Source of the DNA: JAWXCH01 sp034440595
GTDB taxonomy: Bacteria > Planctomycetota > Planctomycetia > Pirellulales > JALHPA01
Reading direction: 5' to 3'
Assembly (NCBI GenBank): GCA_034440595.1
Contig: JAWXCH010000517.1
Coordinates: 1 to 11,900, forward strand
Length of the DNA stretch: 11,900 nt
Shown here in pieces: positions 5,858-11,900 of this stretch (positions are counted from its first letter, which is position 1; the number at the start of each line of letters is the position of its first letter). The translations under genes and the position numbers were made by a program. A model generated the notes under the pieces. That model was not told the origin of the DNA. It searched no databases and was given only the letters and a program-made list of their open reading frames with translations.

Positions 5858-7177
5858 TCACTTGGCCATCGGTGCCACTTGCACCGCCTGGCCTTCGCGG
5901 AGTGTGCCCGGCTGTTTCAAAACGACCAGGTCATCTGGTCCCAAGCCGGACAGTATTTCAACTTCGGTTCCGGCACGTAGCCCGAGGCGCACCGGTATTC
6001 GGCGAATCTTACCGGACTGAATGCTGGCGCAGAATGTTTCATCTCCCTCACGAATGATTGCCGTCATCGGCAGCGTGAGTGCATCCGCGCGTTCATCTAG
6101 CTGAATCGTCACCGTTGCAAACATGCCGGGCCGCAACAGTCCCTTGGGGTTAGGAACGTCGATCTCGGCCCGCAGTGAATGATTGGAGTCGGACAAAGTC
6201 CAACTGGTCCGCTCCACTTTGGCGGTAAGATCTTCTCCGTGCATCGCCTGCACATGGATGTTGGCCGAATCGCCAGCATTGACGTGCGAGGCCTCCAGCT
6301 CTGGCACATCGACAAAGATGCGGACGATCTCGGTGCGTGCCACGACCAGCAGCGGTTGGTTGGTGCCGCCAGTGGCAGGCGACACGTAGTGGCCGGTATC
6401 GACCGTTCGCCGCGTGATGGTGCCATCGTAGGGTGCTTTGATCTCGGTATATCCGAGCATGGTTTTCGCACGGGCTAGCTCGGTTTTTGCAACACGCAGC
6501 CGAGCTTCAGCGGCCACTTTATCTGCCTCAGCCCGAACAACGTTCGCTTTTGCCTCGCCAAGTCCCTTTCGAGCCGACTGCGCTGTTGCCGCGACTTCTT
6601 GAGTCGTGGCCTCGGCCGCGTGCATCTCGTTGAGCGTCTCTTCGGCTAGTTTTTTGGTGACGGATCCTTTGTCAGCCAGTTCCTTGATTCGAGCGTACTC
6701 AGACTTCCACCGTTCTAGCTCAGCTTCCGCTCGGGCAATACCAGCTTCCTTTTCGACGATTCTGGACTGCGCGGTTTCCACCGCCGCTTTATTGGCTGCG
6801 GTAATGGCCTCGGCCTGTTTGACTTCCGCCTCAGCCTGCGCGACCAAGGCCTCTCGCCGTTGTAGGTCGTCTTGCAGTTCTGGTACCGATATCCGCACCA
6901 GCAACTGATCCTTCTTGACGGTATCGCCAATATCGACCAGTAGCTCCTGGACGTAGCCCGCGACTTTGGAAAACAGCGGTGTCTGCTCAAACGCCTCAAT
7001 CTTTCCTGGCTGCGTTGTTGTCAGTGTGAGCTTCTTTCGCACTGGCTTGGCCGCCGTCACCTCAATCGTTTCAATTTCCTGCACTGTCGGTTGTGCAGGG
7101 CGTGCGCAACCGATCTCAACCGCTGCAACCAGACAGATGAGTAGCGGCATATATTTAAATGGAATGCGTTGTTTCAT
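5858..7177 (-). CDS. RND efflux periplasmic adaptor (HlyD/AcrA-type membrane fusion protein)
   Basis: A 439-residue adaptor that should link the permease encoded just upstream to a TolC-like channel. The N-terminal hydrophobic stretch ends at C24 in AVEIGC, a lipobox-like site but with Glu at -3, so lipidation is uncertain. The two halves of the lipoyl/barrel-sandwich domain are at about 70-98 (VAGYVQELLVDIGDTVKKDQ) and 243-279 (TEIKAPYDGTITRRTVDTG). Between them is a long alpha-helical coiled-coil hairpin, about 101-240, very rich in Ala/Glu/Lys. Its tip carries R163, L167 and T174, matching the RLS channel-docking motif (R-x3-L-x6-S) with Thr for Ser. Beta-barrel (about 283-360) and membrane-proximal (about 365-435) domains follow. 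It starts 3 bases after the permease stop, with GGAA about 9 bases before the ATG, so translation is probably coupled. Confidence 0.95.
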   Translation of the reverse strand: MKQRIPFKYMPLLICLVAAVEIGCARPAQPTVQEIETIEVTAAKPVRKKLTLTTTQPGKIEAFEQTPLFSKVAGYVQELLVDIGDTVKKDQLLVRISVPELQDDLQRREALVAQAEAEVKQAEAITAANKAAVETAQSRIVEKEAGIARAEAELERWKSEYARIKELADKGSVTKKLAEETLNEMHAAEATTQEVAATAQSARKGLGEAKANVVRAEADKVAAEARLRVAKTELARAKTMLGYTEIKAPYDGTITRRTVDTGHYVSPATGGTNQPLLVVARTEIVRIFVDVPELEASHVNAGDSANIHVQAMHGEDLTAKVERTSWTLSDSNHSLRAEIDVPNPKGLLRPGMFATVTIQLDERADALTLPMTAIIREGDETFCASIQSGKIRRIPVRLGLRAGTEVEILSGLGPDDLVVLKQPGTLREGQAVQVAPMAK

Positions 7178-7180
7178 ATT

Positions 7181-10100
7181 CTAGGTTTCCAGGCCGCCAA
7201 GCGATGAATCGGCGGACGAAGTGAAGTGAGCACTTTGCGGGTCGGTCGGGTCGAGTGATGCGGAATTTGACCCTGCCCGCTTTTGGATTATGGCAAAAAC
7301 ACTAGGGAGGATAAATAACGTCGCTACAGTGGCCGCGGTCAGTCCCCCGATTACCGCTCGCCCCAGCGGAGCATTCTGTTGACCTGCTTCTCCCAGTCCC
7401 AATGCCATCGGCAACATACCGGCAATCATAGCCGAGCTGGTCATCAATACGGCTCTGAGACGACTGGCAGCGCCGGTGACGGCTGCATCGTTGGCCGCTT
7501 TTCCTGTACGCCGCGTTTCTTCAGAGAACGTGACCAACAGAATGGCATTGGCCATCGCTACCCCGATCGCCATGATCGCACCGACAAAAGATTGAATATT
7601 GAGCGTGGTACCGGTGATCGAAAGCATCAACAACACCCCCGCAATCACAGCCGGCACCGTGGACACAGTCACCAATGCCAGCCGAATCGATTGAAAGTTC
7701 GCCATCAGCACCAGAAACACCACCAGAATGGCCACGGCCAGGCCAACCGTCAGACCGCTCATCATTTCCTTCATGGGGACAATCTGTCCGCGAACTTCGA
7801 TCTTGACCCCTTGCGGTGGATCCCCGGCCCGTTTGATCGCTGCCTGCACCTGGCTGGCAATTTCGCCCAGGTCTTGATCGTAGATATTGGCTGTGAGCGT
7901 TACCTGGCGCCGCATGTTGTACCGATCATATTGGCCTGGCATCGAGCCGGGCTGCAATGTTGCCACGTCGCGCACCAATACCTGACCATCAGCCGTCTTG
8001 CGTATTGGCAACTGCGAAAGATCCTCCGCAGACTTGATGGTTTGCACCCCTTCGTCCGGCGACCGTAGCACCGGGCGCGGTACTTCGACCTGCACCTGAT
8101 ATGCGATGCCGGATTTCGGATCGGCCCAGTAGTTTGGAACGACAAAGCGACTGGAAGAAGTCGCCATGGTCAATGCACGCGAAATATCTGATTGCGTCAT
8201 GCCGGACAATCCGGCCTTTTCACGATCGATCTGAACATCAATCGTGGGATAATCCATCGATTGTCCAAACTGGATATCGCGCAGCGGCTTAATCTTGGCC
8301 AACTCCGCTCGGATCTTCTCCGCATGGGCACGACTCTCGGCCAGGTTGGGTCCACTGATTGCAATTTCAATCGGCGTTGGCGAGCCGAAGCTCATCACCT
8401 CGTTGACGATGTCCGAGGGTTCAAACGAAACGCGCAAATCGGGCATTTCTTGCGCAACACGTTGCCGGAGGCGCTCCTTTAACTCCTCCACTCGGATGCC
8501 ACTCTGCTCTTTTAGTTCAACGTAAAGGATCGCCTCCTCCGGGCCACGCGACCACTGATAAACTGCATTGACAGGAAAATTCGAGTGAATCATTCCGACA
8601 TAGCCGAGTGTTAGCGCAACATTTTGCTCCCCAACTTCTTCTTTCACTAAATCCAGCATTCCCAGGGCGTACTTTTCGGTCCGGGCGATATGGGTACCAT
8701 CGGGAGCGCGCATTCGCAGACGGAACTGTCCGGCATCCACGACAGGAAATATCTCTCGTCCCAATCGCGGGCCGCGCCAGACGATGATAATCGCAGCCAA
8801 CAGCAGGTAACCGCTAACGACCAGCCAACGTACCCTGACCAGCCTGGTCAATACGCGTTCATACTGTTTACGAAATCGGCCAAAAAGGGATGCGTCGTGT
8901 TCTTCGTTATGAAAGTGTCGTAGTAGCCAGACACTAATGACCGGCACAAAAGTGCTAGAGAGTATGTACGAACCAATCATGGCAAAACCGACAGCCATGG
9001 CCAGCGGGGCGAACAATCCTTGTGCGGCACCTTGCATGAAGAATGCCGGTATGAAAACCGCCAGAATACAGAGCATGGCCAGCAATCTGGGTACCGCGGT
9101 CTGTGCGTTTCCACGGCGAACAGCCAGCGACACATTGTCCGTATGCTCCATCTGAGCATGGATGTTTTCGACCTCAACGGTCGCTTCATCCACAAGGATG
9201 CCAATTGCCAACGCCAACCCACCGAGCGTCATCACGTTGATCGTCTCGCCGATGAGCCACAGCGCCAGGATCGAAAAGCAAATGGCCAGGGGAATATTGA
9301 GCACGACTACCAGCGCGCTGCGCCAATCGCGCAGAAAGAAAAGCACCGCAAGTCCCACGAGAATCGCACCGAGCATGGCTTCGACCACGACCGATTCTAC
9401 GGCGCGCGTGACGTACGGCGATTGGTCGAATTCAAAGCTGACCTTGATATCCGGTGGCAGGACCGCCTGCATCTCTGGAATCGCTTTTTTGATATTATTG
9501 ATGACACTCATCGTCGATGCATCGGCGCGCTTCGTTGCCAGGATATACACGGCGCGCCGACCATCGGCCAGTGCATAGCCCGCCGGCGCATCGGCCGCAT
9601 CAGTAACTTTGCCGACATCGCGGATGTACACCGGGTCGGGACCTGTCCGAATGGGAATGGTTAACAACTGCTGCGGATCTTTGACCACCGAATTGGTCGA
9701 GACGATCGGATACTTGTCTCCGACCAACAGGTTCCCCGAGGGACTGATGGTGTTGCCAGCGGTGACCGCCTTCACGACTTCATCGGGGGACATGCCGTAG
9801 GCCTGTAGACGCTGTGGATCAACCGTAATCACGATTGATCGTGCGCTACCGCCAAACGGCGGCGGAGCCGATACACCGGGCAGCGCTGCAAACATCGGTC
9901 GCACTCGAAACAGTGCGATATCTTGAATCTCGGCGATCGTGCGCGTTTCGCTCGACAACACCAGATAGCCAACGGGTACGCTGCCCGTATCAAATCGCAT
10001 GACGAATGGCGATACCGTCCCTGGCGGCATGAAGGCCTGCGAACGGTTCACATAGTTGATGGTCTCTGCCATCGCTTGCGACATATTAGTGCCCGGATGA

Positions 10101-10438
10101 AAATAGAGTTTCATCAAAGCAGTCCCTTGGACATTCCGCGACTCGACGTGATGGATCCCACTGATGTAAAGGAAATGATACTCGTAATAGTTCGTCAGAA
10201 ATCCTTCCATCTGCGCCGGATCCATTCCACCGTACGGCTGACAGACATAGATCACGGGCAGGTTCAAGCTGGGAAAGATGTCGACTTCCATGCCGCGCGG
10301 CAAACCCTCGGGGTAGGGCCAGCCGAGTTGCTCAAATACCGATCGTCCGACAGCCAGAAAGCTCCCTAGCGCCACCGCCAGGACTAGCACCATGACGGTC
10401 AGCGGACGCCGCAAAGCGGTAGTAATGATGAACTGCAT
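7181..10438 (-). CDS. RND efflux permease, AcrB/HAE1-like
   Basis: A 1085-residue inner-membrane proton-driven exporter. It shows the family's duplicated plan: TM1 at about 13-31, first porter loop to 343, TM2-6 at about 344-502, TM7 at about 538-556, second porter loop to 892, TM8-12 at about 893-1053, then a short Ser-rich tail. TM4 carries AIGILVDEATVEVEN: D417 matches the first relay Asp of AcrB (D407), but the second (D408) is E418. In TM10 (IGVAMANAILLV) the lysine equivalent to AcrB K940 is A963. After TM1 there is an extra segment (about 31-50, WPYPEGLPRGM) before the usual DIFPSLNLPVIYV. CusA-type heavy-metal signatures are absent, so an organic substrate is more likely. The gene leads a two-gene operon and has only a weak ribosome site. 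It is divergent from the channel gene. Confidence 0.96.
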   Translation of the reverse strand: MQFIITTALRRPLTVMVLVLAVALGSFLAVGRSVFEQLGWPYPEGLPRGMEVDIFPSLNLPVIYVCQPYGGMDPAQMEGFLTNYYEYHFLYISGIHHVESRNVQGTALMKLYFHPGTNMSQAMAETINYVNRSQAFMPPGTVSPFVMRFDTGSVPVGYLVLSSETRTIAEIQDIALFRVRPMFAALPGVSAPPPFGGSARSIVITVDPQRLQAYGMSPDEVVKAVTAGNTISPSGNLLVGDKYPIVSTNSVVKDPQQLLTIPIRTGPDPVYIRDVGKVTDAADAPAGYALADGRRAVYILATKRADASTMSVINNIKKAIPEMQAVLPPDIKVSFEFDQSPYVTRAVESVVVEAMLGAILVGLAVLFFLRDWRSALVVVLNIPLAICFSILALWLIGETINVMTLGGLALAIGILVDEATVEVENIHAQMEHTDNVSLAVRRGNAQTAVPRLLAMLCILAVFIPAFFMQGAAQGLFAPLAMAVGFAMIGSYILSSTFVPVISVWLLRHFHNEEHDASLFGRFRKQYERVLTRLVRVRWLVVSGYLLLAAIIIVWRGPRLGREIFPVVDAGQFRLRMRAPDGTHIARTEKYALGMLDLVKEEVGEQNVALTLGYVGMIHSNFPVNAVYQWSRGPEEAILYVELKEQSGIRVEELKERLRQRVAQEMPDLRVSFEPSDIVNEVMSFGSPTPIEIAISGPNLAESRAHAEKIRAELAKIKPLRDIQFGQSMDYPTIDVQIDREKAGLSGMTQSDISRALTMATSSSRFVVPNYWADPKSGIAYQVQVEVPRPVLRSPDEGVQTIKSAEDLSQLPIRKTADGQVLVRDVATLQPGSMPGQYDRYNMRRQVTLTANIYDQDLGEIASQVQAAIKRAGDPPQGVKIEVRGQIVPMKEMMSGLTVGLAVAILVVFLVLMANFQSIRLALVTVSTVPAVIAGVLLMLSITGTTLNIQSFVGAIMAIGVAMANAILLVTFSEETRRTGKAANDAAVTGAASRLRAVLMTSSAMIAGMLPMALGLGEAGQQNAPLGRAVIGGLTAATVATLFILPSVFAIIQKRAGSNSASLDPTDPQSAHFTSSADSSLGGLET

Positions 10439-10521
10439 AGTTTAGGAAATTGAGGTCCTGTGCCAGCACGCTTTGTCTATTCTGTCGGTTCGTAAGCAAT
10501 CGTCATACGGCAGACGGTTTA

Positions 10522-10557
10522 TTGCAATTAGGTGATCAATAGAACTCACTAATGCAA
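10522..10557. promoter_or_regulatory. Imperfect inverted repeat in the divergent pump promoter region
   Basis: The left arm TTGCAATTAGGTGA (10522-10535) is matched by the complement of TCACTAATGCAA (10546-10557), apart from two single-base bulges. It lies 84 bases upstream of the permease start and could be a repressor site. No assigned regulator gene is in the window, so the call is speculative. Confidence 0.3.
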
Positions 10558-10614
10558 ACGCCGATCTGAGCTGCATGCAGTGGTAACTGCAACCGGTCGG
10601 AATGGCTCTAAATA

Positions 10615-10626
10615 ATTACACGTAAT
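10615..10626. promoter_or_regulatory. Short inverted repeat ATTAC-N2-GTAAT
   Basis: ATTACACGTAAT has perfect 5-base arms around a 2-base centre. It is near the middle of the 368-base region between the divergent permease and channel genes, in a locally AT-rich patch. A perfect palindrome CTGCATGCAG lies at 10571-10580. These are possible operator sites, but this short they can also arise by chance. Confidence 0.25.
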
Positions 10627-10742
10627 CGACTTGCGATACGACAGCAGGCCACCTTTATGCTGGGGTAGGCAAATGAACAGATTTCGGCCCCAGTAGATTC
10701 GCTACAGCCCGCAAAATCGGACAGTCGATGCTCTGTATGGCA

Positions 10743-10773
10743 GCGCTAGCGCAATCAACCGCCGTGCTAGCGC
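10743..10773. promoter_or_regulatory. Tandem GYGCTAGCGC decamers before the channel gene
   Basis: GCGCTAGCGC (10743-10752, a perfect palindrome) and GTGCTAGCGC (10764-10773) are spaced 21 bases start to start, two turns of the DNA helix. The second ends 33 bases before the channel's ATG. The spacing fits a dimeric regulator binding one face, but the same core GCGCTAGCG also occurs in the hairpin at 960-990, so a dispersed repeat is the main alternative. Confidence 0.35.
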
Positions 10774-10806
10774 CTCGGCGAACCGGATCTCGATACGAAA
10801 GTCACA

Positions 10807-11900
10807 ATGGATCGGCAGTTCCGATATAGCTACCTTGCGATCTTCGTCTGCGGTGCCATGCTGGCCGCCGGCGGATGTTCGTCGCCAGGGGCGAAGGCGG
10901 TCTCCGCACCGCCGGCTGCTTTAATTTCGGAAGCTCCTCGTCAATCGCCACCTACGCAGGATAGCAGCAATCTTACCCTGACGAACCAGGAAGTGGTTCC
11001 ATTACCACCTTTAACAGAAGCAGTTGCTTTGCATGAGCTGGCTGACACTGCGACCAACAGCAACCATCATCTGAGTTCGCAAATCGCCGATCCCCAGCTT
11101 TCGCCGATCCCCCAGCCAACTTCGGATGTCCGACTGGTGTCAGCGCAGGAACAGTTGCCGCTCCCTGCCGCAACTCCATCCTCAGAGTTACGGCCCATAT
11201 TCGAGAGCGTACCGCCTCCGCAGCCAGCAGTGCCCCTCCCCAACGGTGATCTACTGCTGCCGGCGGGAAGTGAATTACGCGAAATCACTATGGCAAATGT
11301 TCTATCCTCGGTGACTGGGCGCAACCCTCAAGTGGCCTTTGCCACGCAGCGCTATGCCGAGGCCTACGCGCGATTGATCGCAGCTCGCGTCCTCTGGTTA
11401 CCGGCCATTAACGCCGGTGTCGGCTGGAATAACCACGCCGGACCGTTGCAAGATTCGCAGGGGTTTGTCAGCCAAGTCAGTCGCAGCTCACTAACCGCCG
11501 GGCTGGGGGTGCAGTCAATCGGAGCTGGCTCGCCGGTTGTGCCGGGCCTGTTTGCGAACTTTCATTCCGCAGAAGCGATCTTTCAGCCGAAAATTGCCAA
11601 CCGTGCCGCTGGTGCTCGCAATGCGGCGATTCGCACGGCCACGAACGACTTGTTGTTAGAGACCGCACTGGCTTATCTCGACCTGCTCCGCGCACATCAA
11701 TTGCGAGCCATCTCTCTGGACATTCGTGGGCACGCCGAAGAGCTGGCCAAGGCGACGGCGGACTTTGCTCAGTCGGGAGAAGGAACCGAAGCGGATGCAG
11801 ACCGTGCGGCCACCGAGCTATCCATTCGCCAGAACGAGGTGATTCGCACCGAGGAAGAAATCCAGGTGGCCTCTGCCAAGCTTGTGCAATTGCTCAATGA
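10807..11900 (+). CDS. TolC-family outer-membrane efflux lipoprotein (5' part only)
   Basis: An open frame of at least 364 codons running off the right edge, divergent from the permease/adaptor operon; it should supply the outer-membrane duct of that pump. The ATG at 10807 opens a lipoprotein signal with lipobox LAAGGC (C24). Residues about 30-150 are an unusually long Pro/Ala/Ser/Gln-rich linker (for example ESVPPPQPAVPLPNG). The OEP/TolC-type domain starts near 155 (REITMANVLSSVTGRNPQV, QRYAEAYARLIAARVLWLPAI), with a beta segment around 200-262 and long helices from about 265 (ATNDLLLETALAYLDLLRA; HAEELAKATADFAQSGEG; then DADRAATELSIRQNEV), typical of the TolC periplasmic helical barrel. 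The second half-repeat is outside the window. No clear ribosome site is seen. Confidence 0.92.
   Translation, partial: MDRQFRYSYLAIFVCGAMLAAGGCSSPGAKAVSAPPAALISEAPRQSPPTQDSSNLTLTNQEVVPLPPLTEAVALHELADTATNSNHHLSSQIADPQLSPIPQPTSDVRLVSAQEQLPLPAATPSSELRPIFESVPPPQPAVPLPNGDLLLPAGSELREITMANVLSSVTGRNPQVAFATQRYAEAYARLIAARVLWLPAINAGVGWNNHAGPLQDSQGFVSQVSRSSLTAGLGVQSIGAGSPVVPGLFANFHSAEAIFQPKIANRAAGARNAAIRTATNDLLLETALAYLDLLRAHQLRAISLDIRGHAEELAKATADFAQSGEGTEADADRAATELSIRQNEVIRTEEEIQVASAKLVQLLN

Noticed and set aside
9020..9664. A 214-codon plus-strand open frame within the permease gene
   Set aside because: It is antisense to the well-supported permease; His/Arg/Gln-rich shadow composition.
7181..10438. 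A heavy-metal (CusA/CzcA-type) pump
   Set aside because: TM4 has VDEATVEVEN rather than the metal-RND pattern, and I do not see the expected methionine substrate path; the AcrB/HAE1 type fits better.

Overview
The window (11.9 kb, moderately GC-rich) looks like chromosomal DNA of a planctomycete, probably a Pirellula/Rhodopirellula-type organism. This is an inference. It rests on the style of the proteins (secreted HEAT-like proteins, a DUF4139-type protein with a C-terminal coiled coil, a TolC-family lipoprotein with a long proline-rich linker), on weak or variable Shine-Dalgarno sites, and on the many short palindromic repeats between genes. No RNA gene, CRISPR array, integrase or transposase is visible.

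Layout, left half. Positions 1-931 hold the 3' end of a DUF4139-like gene, followed by a strong 13-bp hairpin. A pair of small secreted or membrane-anchored proteins (1241-1861 and 1936-2940) share a C-terminal HEAT-like module and appear paralogous. This two-gene block is bracketed by two near-identical, same-orientation repeat elements (1043-1149 and 3100-3202). Each gene is also preceded, 67-68 bases before its chosen start, by the same 18-base repeat. A zinc-dependent medium-chain alcohol dehydrogenase follows (3463-4473). Convergent to it is an unrecognised cysteine-rich, probably zinc-binding protein (5239-4706, minus) that may be frameshifted near its C-terminus. About 600 bases without a credible gene come next, containing two adjacent perfect palindromes.

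Layout, right half. A complete RND-type efflux module occupies 5858-11900. The inner-membrane permease (10438-7181, minus) and the periplasmic adaptor (7177-5858, minus) form a tight two-gene operon with a 3-base gap. The outer-membrane channel is divergently transcribed from 10807 and runs off the right edge. The three should assemble into a tripartite pump crossing both membranes, the permease using the proton gradient, the adaptor bridging, and the TolC-like lipoprotein forming the exit duct. The 368-base divergent region between permease and channel is the obvious control point and carries several inverted or tandem short motifs.

I do not see a convincing wholly new system. The items most worth checking are the repeat-bracketed HEAT gene pair, the Cys-rich protein with its possible frameshift, and the non-canonical proton-relay residues of the permease.
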